This document shows, one piece after another, positions 11,142-22,299 of a DNA stretch of 64,000 nucleotides. The position numbers and the translations under genes are program-made. The notes beneath the pieces are model-generated. The model was not told the origin of the DNA. It made no database searches and saw only the letters and a program-made list of their open reading frames with translations. Within the stretch, counting starts at the first letter, position 1, and each line of letters opens with the position of its first letter. This stretch comes from Agrocybe praecox. Its lineage: Eukaryota; Basidiomycota; Agaricomycetes; Agaricales; Agrocybaceae. The DNA lies in NCBI GenBank assembly GCA_964017145.1, contig OZ024848.1, positions 2,492,501 to 2,556,500 on the forward strand, in the 5' to 3' direction.

Positions 11142-12659
11142 TATTTTACGGCGTTTACCTGTGCATACTCGACACGTTTTTATTCGCTCTAGGACCGCGT
11201 CGTTCGTCTTAAAATTTGACTCCCACCCACCGCTAGATTTCGAACGCGTTGCCGCGTCGTGACTCCTCGCGAACTACCTATTTTTAGACTCTCGATTCAG
11301 TGGACTCTAGGAGTCTCTGGATCGATCTCGCCCCCTCGTTTTTACGCATACATACGTATATAATATACGTACTATCGCGGCGTATCTAGGCTTGCCGCCT
11401 GCTTGCAATGCATGACACGATTCGAGAATAATGTACATACATAAGGTTGCGTAAATTTAACGCCGGGTTGACCGGTTGGTCATCGATTCGAATTCAAGGA
11501 GGTTGGTACATGGGACCCCGTCCCGTTCGATGGTGGAGATTTAGTCGGACTACTTGGACTTGAAGCTTAGAGGTTGGATTCAATACTTCAATTCATTAGA
11601 TGATCCTTTTCGAGAACGTTTACACACCCTAGTACACGCTCCATTCGACCAATAAATGAGCACAAAATCGCGTACTTATTACCCAGTCAAGTTTTAACGC
11701 GGTTATTCCGTTCTATTAAAGGCGCACCGACTCAGTAAGTACTTGTGCGAGGTTCGTGACGGAAGCCGCGCAAACGCAACGCAACGCAGCGCCGTCGCGT
11801 CGCCAATAATAACAATAACCCCAAGGCCTGCCTGGCCGCAGTTGATTCATCACGTATCACCGTATCAGCGCTGACAGACACGCCTCCGAATGATTCCAAC
11901 CAACCAACAAACTTCCTCGAGCTAAACCTCTTTCGGCCAAATTTCTCGTTTCCCGCCGGACAATGACCGTTCGGCGCTCGGCAATTGCATCAGAAAAGAA
12001 AAAAGAAAGGTTGATTTTTCCTTGCAACGCTCGCGCGCAAGAGAGTAAGTCCGCACAATCGTCAAGTTATTACACATCCCTCCGTATTAACCCGTTGGCC
12101 TGCTATGCCATATACCTACAATAACGATGCGTACGTACGTATGGTAATGTATGTAGGCGGCCGGGGATCGTGCTTTACAAGTACTTTTAGTTGGACTTGT
12201 ACGTACGTACGTACTTGAGTAAGCTCGAGCGAGAAAAGAGGGGGAGTGAGTGAGCAAACAGTGCGAATGCGCCTGCGTCTCCATGTGTGTCTGTGCCAAG
12301 TCCAAGAGACCGTAATTAGAAACCAGCGAAGGGTATATACGAGTAAAGGAAATCGAGTAACGCGGTAAAAAGAGTGAACGCGCGTTTTTCCTGTGAGGTG
12401 AAAGAGAGAGTGGGATGCCGTTCCAGAGAAACAGCAGCAAGAAGAGCTGAAGAGAATAAAAAGGGAGAAAAGAGAAACACGAATATGATTCAAGCGGTGT
12501 GGTGAGTGAGTAGGTAGGTAAGGATGAGTCGTTGTTCGTCGTTGTGTGGCCGAAAGTCTATCTAAGTTGGTGGTGGTGGTGCAGGTTTAAATCAAAGGTT
12601 GATGTTAACTGAAGGTAAGTAAGACCGGTAAGTAAACGTCCGTTAATTGAAAACAAGGT
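11142..12659. other. gene-free region downstream of the hydrophobin gene
   Basis: I see no supported gene. The region contains CG-rich words, gtac tandem repeats (for example near 12129-12140 and 12200-12213) and a ggt microsatellite near 12568. The right-hand part lies 3' of the hydrophobin gene and may include its 3' untranslated region. Confidence 0.5.
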
Positions 12660-13233
12660 TTATTGATCCTTACTTGGTGAGCACCCAATGGCAATGAGGC
12701 CATTGAAGCTGTTGTTTTCGCAGCAGACGGGTTGCGAGTTGCTTTTGAAATAAATCTCAGAAAGGTTACAATGAGAAAATAAACACAATACTCACCAGTG
12801 GTTGCCGCCGACTCCAATAACAGAGAGAGGAGAGCAGGTCAGACCGACTGCGACGTTGGCAGGAAGAACGATTCCAAGAAGTTTGGCAAGAACATCGGCG
12901 ACACCGCTGCTGGCATGGGTAACAGAGTTGCCTGTCATCAAGAGTTAGACGCGTATTCTATAAAAGCAAAAAAGACCACAACGCACAGCATTGGACTGGG
13001 CCAGTGTTGCACGACCCTGAGATGCCCGAGGGCTTGTTCTGTGGGGCAGCTATGAAGAATATTAGATTGAGGAATGGAGTATGAAAGGGTGCCAACTCAC
13101 TTCCTACAGGGGTGGAACGACGGAATGGGGCTTTAGGAGGCAAGCCTCGAGCCATACGGTGAGCATTGGTCTCATGAGCGGCGACGGAGACGGCAGAGAC
13201 AGCGAAAAGAGTGGCGGCAGTGGCGAACTTCAT
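12660..13233 (-). CDS. class I hydrophobin
   Basis: Four exons encode a small secreted protein of about 120 residues starting [20 protein letters not shown], a clear signal peptide. The mature part carries all eight cysteines in the order C-x6-CC-x31-C-x12-C-x5-CC-x12-C-x6, inside the class I range. Landmarks are [53 protein letters not shown] and a short end, SKDQ. The second pair and the fourth cysteine appear only when the introns with donors gtgcgt and gtgagt are removed, which supports the model. An ATG 30 codons upstream would bury the signal peptide, so I chose 13233. Hydrophobins self-assemble into amphipathic rodlet layers on aerial hyphae, spores and fruit bodies. No second hydrophobin is nearby. 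Confidence 0.93.
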
Positions 13234-15962
13234 TGTGATAGACGAGGACGACGACGAGGGGGATGTGATGAAAGTAGGGAAGAAAGAGCGAACAACGAAA
13301 GAACTGGAAGAGGAAAGGGCCATGATCTGTCTATTTTATAGAAGATGGCATACCAAATTGAAACCGAGCTGCCGGGTTTGATAGAACTAAAGAAGTCCGT
13401 CACTCACTTACGTATCCGATCTCTCTTCTTTGTCCCTTTCAAATAAAGAGCCTCTTTAAACTCTGCCTCTCCGCCTTTCTATTCCTATTCCTTCCTTTCT
13501 ATTGCACCCTCCACCAGTCCAACACCCAATTCCTCCAGCACAACCAACCTAAAAACCACGATTCAGATCGATGTTGACCGGGACGACATTCAATTTTAGG
13601 TTAGCACCGAGGGTTGTCAACATGTCGTATTTCCAAGAATGGACTAGCTTCTTACAACACAACAACACATAAAAAAAAGTAATCAACAACCGAGCGGAAC
13701 TGTAATTGTCTTGTCAATGCATCACCTACAGCCTAATCCCAATAAGTATAACCTAAAGCAACGCGTTCATCCCAAACAACTCACAATGGCATTGTGCACC
13801 ACACCTCGTCCACCATCCATCCTATGTAGGCGCCTTGGAAAAGAGTAATTTTGAAAAATTGTCTTGGGATTCACGTAAATTTAGATTATTCTCTCAGGCC
13901 TGCCAAAGTCGTTGGTGTAAATGTAGACGGAAGGGGACATGGAAATGGTGTAATCTCTAACCGACAAAAACGGAAAGGCTCTCCGCCGTGGATTTTGACC
14001 TAAAACGCCGATATGGTATTTTCATTTTTCGTTTTTTTCCTTCTCGGGGGAGTTTAGTCGCTTGCTCAGTAGACAGTCGTTTCTATGAGAATTAATGCGA
14101 TATAATCTTCAGCAGAATACCTGGGTTTACGCGACGTTTGTTTTAATTGACGTGCGGTGCGGATACCAAGATAAGGATTTCAGGATGACCGTGGAGTGAG
14201 AAAAAAGGCTGATGCGCGACGCGCAAAAGTATATCGTTTTTATTAAGCAGCAGCACGGAGGGTGGGCACGAAGAAGAAAGAAAAACATACGAAGGCGGAG
14301 CCCCAGAACAAACACATGTGTTTTGGTGCGTGCCTACAAGGCAGGAACAATTAACTGTCAACGACACCCTCCCTTCTTCTCTCGTTATTTCCTATCATCT
14401 TACATGTCAGAACCAACTTCTATTCCCAGTCCGAAAATCAGATAAGGTACTCACTCACCAGAAGAGTTTTAAGTCCTTATCATTCCATTCGGCAATGGCG
14501 TTTGACGGGTATGTACAGCGTTGGATGGCAATCTAAGTAAGGACGCCACGCCACATATTGCCAAAAAAGACAGACGTTGTTGTTGCCATACATGTATGTG
14601 GGTTAGTCAGCGCCCATAACGGATTAGATTGACTAGACCTTCATGAATTATTGAGTTATTGTATTTCGCTGATCTTGAGGACGAGCACGAACTATTTGCT
14701 ACTTGCTATCAGCATGATCAGCGACTAAGCCATCCATAACCAACTGGCCAACAGACGAACTCGTAAACAAACGGAAGTACATACGAATGGCTTGGGGAGG
14801 GTGTCCACGCGCAAAAGCGTCCTAGTCCATTCCTATTCCTATACTGTACACAAGGGCAAGCAAATTAATCAATCCGTCCGTCAATCGAAATTTCCACTTG
14901 CCAGAGGTGCCAGCCGACGGTGCGGTACAGGATCTGCAAGTGATAGCCTACAGGCTTCAATTGCAATACTATACCCCATCTGAGAGGAAACACAGATGAC
15001 ATCACGACCCAACCCCCGGTTAATCATCCGTCGTCTCCGTCTCCGTAGCGGGAGAGGTGGATATCGAAAATTATCAATCAAAGGCGCAGAGTTGAGATGA
15101 ACGCACTAGGTAAGTAGGATGGATAACTCCCGCTCGCATAGATAGACGTATCCCGAGTCCCGATGACTGCTCAAAGAGGTTTAGCAACGAGTTGGAACTT
15201 GGAAGTATTAAGATCTGGACGACAGCTTCCAGGATTGCGTTCCTGGTCAGTCAGCTACCTTTCAAGGAAGACGAAGCAAGATGGACTGGCCGCAGGCATT
15301 TGCAATGGTCCTAGAACCAGTGTATCCGTGAGTGGTGCGAGCCATGCATCATACTGCCCATCCGTTGTCGTTGTCGGCTGGCAATGAGGAGAGGATGCCG
15401 CCTTTTCGAATCCCTTTCCTCGAGAAGACCCAGCACACACGCCCAAACAACTACCAGAAGCTCTCGGTATCGAAATTTTCTCCGCTGGACAGAAAGTAAT
15501 GCAAAGCAAAAACCAGGGCGGATAGGAGTTGATATGCACGAACGCCGCCTGATGTTGGTCGACCTTCAACAAAAGCCGACTAACGACACCCTACGACACC
15601 GGAAGTGCATGCAGGCTGGGAAAGGGGTATACTTTTTGTAAGCAGTGGGTCGGATATTAGGATTGAGTACCGAGTGTTCATAGCATAATGCATTTCCCGC
15701 CGAGCAGAGGCGTATTCAGATCCAGTAATGTGGACGCCGTAACAGTAATTGGCTGATGCCTTGAATTCTTCACGCAGCCACCGATCCGTTGAGAGACAAA
15801 TATACGTCCATTATTAAATCCCTAGCAAAGGGTCTTTACAAATACATAGGAACTAACCAAAAAATCAGACAACCGCCAAGAAATGGTATTGATAACTTAC
15901 CTGAAAAGGAAATAAAATACACCAAAAAAAAAAAATCCAACGAAAACAAAACATCCACCATC
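13234..15962. other. 2.7 kb without a recognisable gene
   Basis: This includes the hydrophobin promoter on the left and the RPB9 3' flank on the right. Open frames of 60-105 codons occur on both strands, but they overlap one another, lack family motifs and do not chain through plausible introns. I could not support any gene. Such a long gap in a compact fungal genome could hide a non-coding transcript or a small secreted-protein gene with tiny exons. Confidence 0.45.
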
Positions 15963-16645
15963 CTAGCTGTCCTCCGTCTCCGGACGATTATCCAACGGTA
16001 ATGTAGGGTCGGTGAAGGGATGGTTACACTTTGTGCAGACGTAGAACAGAATCATGCGTGTTTCCTTCCGCTTTGACTGATCTTGATAGAAGACGGAGCT
16101 AAATGAACAGTTCACGTTCGTCAGCGAGCTGATGGATGATGTTGCGGACAGACATGAAGTGTTTTGAAACTTACTCTTCGTTGCCACACTTTGGGCATGG
16201 GATGTTCGAGTGCGCCTATGTCGGAAACACATGAGCGACTTTGCAAAGATGCAATCTATCGTAAAAGCTGGCTCGTACCAGCGTGTCGTCTGCGCCTAGA
16301 TCCGTTGTAACACCGACTTGTTCTCTAGGTTAATGAAAGGCAAGGTAAGTCAACGAAACATTCCAGGAAATTGATTGCGACTCGGAGAATACGGATATTG
16401 CCTGCTACACGCACTTTGTCACCGTCAACAAATCATTTCGGTAAACGCATTTATTTTCGACGTCCTCGTCGTATTGGCATATCCTGCAAGCGTATTGCAT
16501 ACTCCTTCGTTGAGGGTCGGCTTTTGGGTATAGTAGGTTGTTGCATTCTTGGCAAAAATGAAGAGAGGACTGTGGATCACAAATGAAGTGTTTGTGAATG
16601 TCATTCAGGATCTGGCAAAGGGGAATTTGTGTGCACACATACCAT
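15963..16645 (-). CDS. RPB9: RNA polymerase II subunit RPB9
   Basis: Five exons encode a protein of about 115 residues. The first exon supplies only the initiator Met, followed by SSLHFCQECNNLLYPKADPQ and ACRICQYDEDVENKCVYRND. The two CxxC pairs (CQEC, CRIC) form the N-terminal zinc ribbon. After the linker TVTKEQVGVTTDLGADDTL comes the second ribbon, with NIPCPKCGN and FYVCTKCNHPF. The length and both ribbons match RPB9, which sits on the lobe of Pol II and acts in start-site choice, elongation and proofreading with TFIIS. The homologous proteins RPC11 and RPA12 end in a conserved RSADE-type hairpin, which is absent here. The TVTK/EQ junction only works with donor gtgcgt at phase 2, and this restores the conserved TKEQ. 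Confidence 0.92.
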
Positions 16646-17210
16646 ATCTGTAACTCGAAAGATCAATAGAGATGGAGGAAAGTGTAGGGATCAAGGACGC
16701 GACTGAATGGTAATGAAATGAAAGTCGTATGTAATGCAACACAACTCATTTCAAACTCCGGTGTCCATGACTTCAAACAAGTAACAATATGGATTCTTTG
16801 GGCCGCCGGGCCACTGAAGTCTGAGTCATTTAACACATTCAAGACCTCAAGCTCGAGTTCTAGTCTCAATGTTCATCCCGACATTATATAGCTGATGAAA
16901 TCATTTCCTGGGGATCCCTGTGCTTTTACATTAAAACCTTGATCTCATTATTACCGCCATTCATTAACCGGAGATTTATATACGTTTCGAGAATCGAGAC
17001 GCCCGGTTGACGGAATATTTCTCGCGTTCCAATTCCAACTGTTCTCGACTTGCCTGTTGCTCCCAGTGCCCCCCCGCTTACAGCGGACAGAAAACATCAT
17101 TCAAGAACGTCAAGACGTATGGTGAGAATTAGTTGAGGTTTTTCTTCGGTTGTAGCCAACGTGCTTGCCACATCTGTGTTCAAGTTCATGTAACGTCAAA
17201 ACTTATTATC
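16646..17210. other. intergenic region, RPB9 upstream
   Basis: No supported gene. It should contain the RPB9 promoter and 5' leader on the left. Frames present are short and without family signals. Confidence 0.4.
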
Positions 17211-17499
17211 CTACAGATTACTACCATACACCTGGCCTCTCGTCGAAGCTAGCTGAAATTGGGACCCTGGAGAACTTATTGTTCCGGTCTCTGCAACAGC
17301 GTTTCCCCCACAAAAGTCCAAGTCGATACCATCACAGTTCCTTATCGATTCCGAAATTATGTAGGTGTGTCCACTTACAATAACACAACTTACACCAGTG
17401 TGGACTCTCTATAACTTGTTCGGGTTCATCGTTGAGCAGCCTCGTCGCTTGCTTTTCCGAATTCCCGCGTCTCTTTAGGTTATCTATTTTCGGTGGCAT
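17211..17499 (-). CDS. possible two-exon small protein, unknown
   Basis: The minus strand reads MPPKIDNLKRRGNSEKQATR and then LLNDEPEQVIESPHW. A 53 nt intron (donor gtgtaa, acceptor gataag, about 17348-17400) joins this to NCDGIDLDFCGGNAVAETG and a tail ending GQVYGSNL, giving about 77 residues. Charged and polar composition and a stop-free second exon make it plausible, but I do not recognise it and the splice choice is mine. A further intron beginning at the terminal gtagga is possible, in which case the protein is longer. It lies between RPB9 and the second MFS gene. Confidence 0.3.
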
Positions 17500-17891
17500 C
17501 GCTAAGCTTTTGCGAGAATAAGTAATTAATGGGATGGCGCATTCCTGAAAAAAACCCATGCGATGATCACATGTAATCATTTATATCCGGCGGTAAGCAG
17601 CCGCATGATGAACATAAGGCCGATGAGTACCGGTTTACACATACTTTTATAAGTAGAAAAGGATGGGTGGAATCATGCAATCCTTTTCGCATTCCACCGT
17701 TTACTCCGTTCCCAGGCGTCCCGTAGACGAGTATAGATCACGAAGGACACTGAGCCTTCGAGCCTTTCCACGCTGGAATTTCATATGGATGAGATGCAAG
17801 AAGGAAGCGTCGAAACGAAGTATGCTCCCCGCCGTGGGTTTCTCGGTGATTTCTCTCAGGAGTACTGATAATAATTAGGCAGGAACCGACG

Positions 17892-19877
17892 ATGTTTGCG
17901 AACGAGGCGGGATCCGAGAAAAAGACGTCCTCTACTCTTGTTGATGAATTCCCTGTGGAATCCCAAGGGGACGACAACGAGGTCCCAGACGGCGGTCTGC
18001 GTGCTTGGCTGGTGGTAATAGGGGTGTATGTGCCTTTAATCAACTTCTATGCGGACAAAATAGCTCATAGAAGACGTAGGTTCCTAGCGCAGGTCTCGAG
18101 CTTTGGGTATGTTTTTATTCTTGAATGGGGAAACCGCTTGGCATATGTGCAATCTAATCTGATGTCGGTCAAGATACACCAATGCATATGGCGTGTATAA
18201 CGGTAAATAATGGAATGTATATTGCATGGATGACGTTGCTTACATTTCGGGATAAACTCAGATTTCTACGTTCGAGAATATCTCGTTGAGACGAGCACTT
18301 CATCTCAGATCAGGTAAGCCATAATCATATAATACAGACCAGAGGCGTTTCTCACTCTCATTTGTTAGTTGGATCGGCAGCGTCCAACTTGCGCTTGCGC
18401 TTTCAGCAGGCTTGATATCGGGAAGGGCCTTTGACGCGGGATATTTGTGCGTATATTCGGTTCTCTTAAGTTATGCACCATCATCATTATTTGGCCCCTA
18501 TTTCCAGCTACCATCTCATGATAGGAGGGGCCATACTTTTTGTATTTTGCCTCTTCATGATTTCTATTTCGCAGCCGGAACATTACTACCAGGCAAGTGT
18601 TGGGAATATAATTTTCTACGAGTTTTCGCTATAATCCTTCCTCCTAGATCTTTTTGGCGCAAGGCATCGGACTTGGCTTGGCGATAGGTATCATGTATAT
18701 CCCAGTGGTCGGCATCATTGGCCATTATTTTCGTAAAAGACGTGCTCTAGCTATCGGACTGGCCACATCAGTGAGCTATCTCTATGTCGATGATGCTAAG
18801 GTGGTGTTAAACCAATGTTTACTGTTGAGAATAGGGGTCAGCATTTGGAGGCGCCATCCACCCTATCATGCTCAATGCATGGTTCCATGGCTCGTTAGGC
18901 TTTCATTCAGGCGTCAGAGCGAGTGCTGGACTGAACGCGGGACTTCTCGTTATCTCTCTCTTATTAATGAAACCAAGATACCCACGAACTAAAAAGAAGG
19001 CACCAAGCACGCTTCGAAGCTTTCGCTATTTTTTGCAAGATGTACCCTATGTACTCATGATAATCGGGTACGCCGACGTGCTCCTATAGAAGATGTTCCT
19101 TCATACTAAATATTCCTCATTTACTCTAGAACTATACTTACATTATCTGGGCTATACTACCCAATATTTTTCTTGCAGTTAAAAGCCATTAAAAATGGAA
19201 TCGACCCTACCCTAGCATTTTACACGGTATGTATGCTCCTTTTCCTTGTAAATTCTATTCATCCACGTTTATTATGGCGATCCTCGGATTTTTAGCTAGC
19301 CATCCTCAATGGCGCCAGCGTCTTAGGTCGTATCATTCCGAATGTGCTTGTGGGCAAAGTCGGTGCTTTCAACGTCATCGTTCCATCTGTATACATGGCC
19401 TCTATCCTCGTCTTCTGCACATTGTCAATCAATGATGTACCCGGGACTATCATCTTTGCAATCCTCTACGGATTCTTCTCTGGAGCATGTGTGTTCCCTT
19501 TTGACTCTCTGGCTCCTCGAGTGGTACTCAGGAATGCACTAATCCATCCTCTCTTAGATGCAAGCGTTCTTCCTCCAATGGTGAGCGTTACCGCGGAGAA
19601 CGACGCTGAAATTGGCGCACGCATGGGGATATGCTTTACATTCACAGGTCAATACTATTTTAAAGCTACTTGCTGCTGGGGGTGTGAACTGATATTGATG
19701 TGTGCCATAGGTCTTGGGGGTCTAGTGGGTACACCGATCGCAGGAGCATTGCTCTCAACATCATTCATCTGGTGGCGGCCTACGTTATACTCTGGGATAT
19801 CTGTTATGTGCGGTGCTTCATGCTTCCTCACCTCCAGAATGCTGCTTGCGAAGCGGAAGAAAACACACTGGATCTGA
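17892..19877 (+). CDS. MFS transporter, monocarboxylate-transporter-like (copy 2)
   Basis: This gene has the same architecture as the one at 7655, again with many short exons. The N-terminus MFANEAGSEKKTSSTLVDEF leads to VPDGGLRAWLVVIG, the family start of helix 1. Then come FLAQVSSFG, DFYVREYLVETSTSSQISWI, LISGRAFDAG, IFLAQGIGLGLAIGIMYIPV, HYFRKRRALAIGLATS, HPIMLNAWFHGSLGFHSGVR, ILNGASVLGRIIPN, NDAEIGARMGICFTFTG and GLVGTPIAGALLSTSFIW. The end, AKRKKTHWI, is basic. Predicted role: proton-linked or facilitated uptake or efflux of monocarboxylate-like solutes; the substrate is unknown. Several motifs fit the family better than copy 1 (VPDGG, GTPIAGALL). An in-frame extension at 19540-19570 may be a retained intron or a variable loop. 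Confidence 0.8.
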
Positions 19878-20371
19878 TAGATAAAAAACGGAGGTCCAAT
19901 CCAACCAAAATTTATAAACCTCAGATCATATATTGTATATATTATTACTATTCTGGCCCGTCTTTGCTTTTGTACTCCTGCTTTGCTAAATGTAATGGAT
20001 TAGGATGTGCGCCAGTCCAAAATAAGCATTAATTCCCTTATTTGGTTATGGTGTTTTCAATCATACTATTAACGTTCGTCCATCGCTGGCATTGCACATG
20101 GCTGAGGTTAGCCTACGATTTGGACGACCGATAAAGTGTTGACGTTGTCGACTAGTCTGGCTTGTCAAAGAGTGGGAACTTCAACTAAAATGGCTGGATG
20201 CTAGTAAATGTCACGTGCAGAGTATATGCGGCGGCGGCCGTAACGGCATCGTTGCATCCTTCCGCTGCCTCGTCCAGATTCTTGATATCTTCCTCGTGCT
20301 TAAGTCGCCTACATATCTGCAGATACCACACAGATATTATTTCTCATTACTGGCAGCGGCGATAAGAATAC
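19878..20371. other. intergenic region
   Basis: No gene seen. It separates the second MFS gene from the Ser-rich unknown gene on the same strand and should contain the terminator of the first and the promoter of the second. Confidence 0.4.
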
Positions 20372-21166
20372 ATGGCATTTCAACTTGAAGCTCGGGGTTC
20401 CGACTCTCTGGAAGAATATGGGGCCCCTATAGACGCTCAAAGCGGCTCACATTCTCCCATTGTTTTGAAGTCTAAATTCTCTCGCAAACGAAAGCCCCGA
20501 ACGGAGTCTATTGACAGTATCGTCTATCCAGCGGAAGGATCTCAGGAACCTACGACCACATCTGTATTTCAAGATGGAGAAAGTGTTACTCAGAGTAATC
20601 ACATAGAAGATTTTTTAATGGACACTTCACCTCAACAAGATGATCAAGGGACATCTATATCTTCATCGCCCAACATCAAAGATTCGCCAATTATTTTCCC
20701 CCAGCCTGCTGGTGTTGATACTACTCCGACAACATTGATTCATGACAATGGAATGGCTGTATCGGCCTCCGAATCTTCACATAGCGAGGATTCGTCAGAA
20801 GACGAAGATGGTGAAGTATCATCGCCTTCATTGTCAGAAAGGTATCTTGATCCATTGGCTATTCCGCGTATGTCCTTATTTTGTGTTTTTGATTTTAATG
20901 TTGATCTCTGACTCTGCATGGGTGAAGTCTCTCCAGAAGACCTTGTCGCTGCAAAGGAGATTGTTCTGGATCTTTTGGGCTGGGGCGTGCCGCCCGAGTA
21001 CCTGGTTTCTTCTGGAGTATCTCCGGAAGCAATTTATAGGATTTTTACCGACCTTAACCTGTCTTTGCCGACAAACCTTGTCCTCTCTGAGGAAATAAAA
21101 AATCGAGCGTATTCCTGGGGACCTCTCCCAGAACCTTGTATGATAGAGGAAGAAATTGCATTATGA
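20372..21166 (+). CDS. hypothetical Ser/acidic-rich protein with a conserved C-terminal helical domain
   Basis: Two exons (20372-20867, 20928-21166) give about 244 residues. The first 165 are low-complexity and disordered, rich in Ser, Asp and Glu (for example SSHSEDSSEDEDGEVSS), with a basic patch KFSRKRKPRTE near residue 38 that could be a nuclear localisation signal. The second exon encodes a compact helical segment: EDLVAAKEIVLDLLGWGVPP, EYLVSSGVSPEAIYRIFTDL, NLSLPTNL. I recall similar LLGWGVPPEYLVxxGxS segments in many Agaricomycete proteins without an assigned function. The intron acceptor (gggtgaag) is inferred from frame. Function unknown; nuclear location is an inference. Confidence 0.7.
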
Positions 21167-22299
21167 ATATCCATGCGGCGCGGAAAAGCGGCAGGCCCTT
21201 ACTTTTGTGGCTATCTCAACATTTTGAACATCATCCCTTCCCCTTAACTGGATCGTTATCACTATTTTCTTCATAATGAACGATCCAGTGCACAGATGAT
21301 GCCAGAACTTTCGAATACCAATGGAGTTTTCCCAGTTACGAATACAGCCCACGTCATAGATATTTTTTGACGTTAGAAGTGCGTAATTCTTTAGCACATT
21401 CCTTCATCCGCTGACTGGTGCTTTTGACAGTTCCCAAACTTCCGGCCTAGATATTATCTTCATCAGTCAACAGACTCAACATCTCAAAGTTAATGTTCAT
21501 CAGAGGCCCTGAAAGCAACTAATGCGATGAATATGGGGTGCACTTCACAACCCTAGATAATGTACTACGAAAAGTTTCCGGCAATATTCCAACGGCCTCA
21601 GTCCCCGTGCTTCCTCTACCAATGAACTCATCACATACGCCCGGCCACTTGGACTTCAGTTCTCCATCCGACGCAGCATGTCAACGTATATTCACGTCAT
21701 GTCGTTGCGTTCGGGAACATCTGTTCTGTCAGCCGATTATTTATTCCCGGGAAAGAACTGAACTGGCTTAACTTACCCACACTCGTTCGTATGCTATGCA
21801 ACATTTGTCTGTCAAAAGCACCAAGACGGAAATTCCTTGTCATATATCGGAAATAGAAGAGACTTTTCTTTCAATCCCAACTTAACATCATACGACTCTT
21901 GTGAAAGAGTATTGACATGCTTTCGCTGCAGCCTGCTGTCCTTTGTCATGTGTTGGGCGTCCTTTCTCAGAGGTTTGTTTCAGACAATCTCAACAGGTGG
22001 AATTGTACGCACATCAATTATCATACTTAGCCAGAGCATTTTCCAAACTTGAGGAACTGTTTTGTATGAAGGGACTGATGGTATCTTAAGTCATTGTTCC
22101 AATCACAAATTCTGGAAATAAGACAAAAACGGAAAATATAAATGAAGTTGTCATCAACGGCGATAGAGTACTGGAGAGGACCGTGACTCTTCTTTTCTCC
22201 CACCAACCTGCACACAAGACCTCAAGACTTTAATTCGTCTCAGCTTTCTTTCTTTCCTGCGACGAACTCACTTTAATTCTCACTCTGAGCGCGTTCAAA
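21167..22299. other. intergenic region upstream of the CAF-1 p60 gene
   Basis: About 1.1 kb with only short overlapping frames (up to about 80 codons) and no recognisable motif or exon chain. The right part, with several pyrimidine-rich tracts (near 22240-22285), is probably the promoter and leader of the downstream gene. Confidence 0.45.

Noticed and set aside
12129..12213. CRISPR-like or regulatory array of gtac repeats
   Set aside because: These are simple gtac tandem runs without unique spacers; microsatellite only, and the genome is eukaryotic.
12958..13323. Hydrophobin starting 30 codons upstream at 13323
   Set aside because: The extra Ser-rich leader would push the signal peptide inward; the Met directly before [13 protein letters not shown] fits secretion better.
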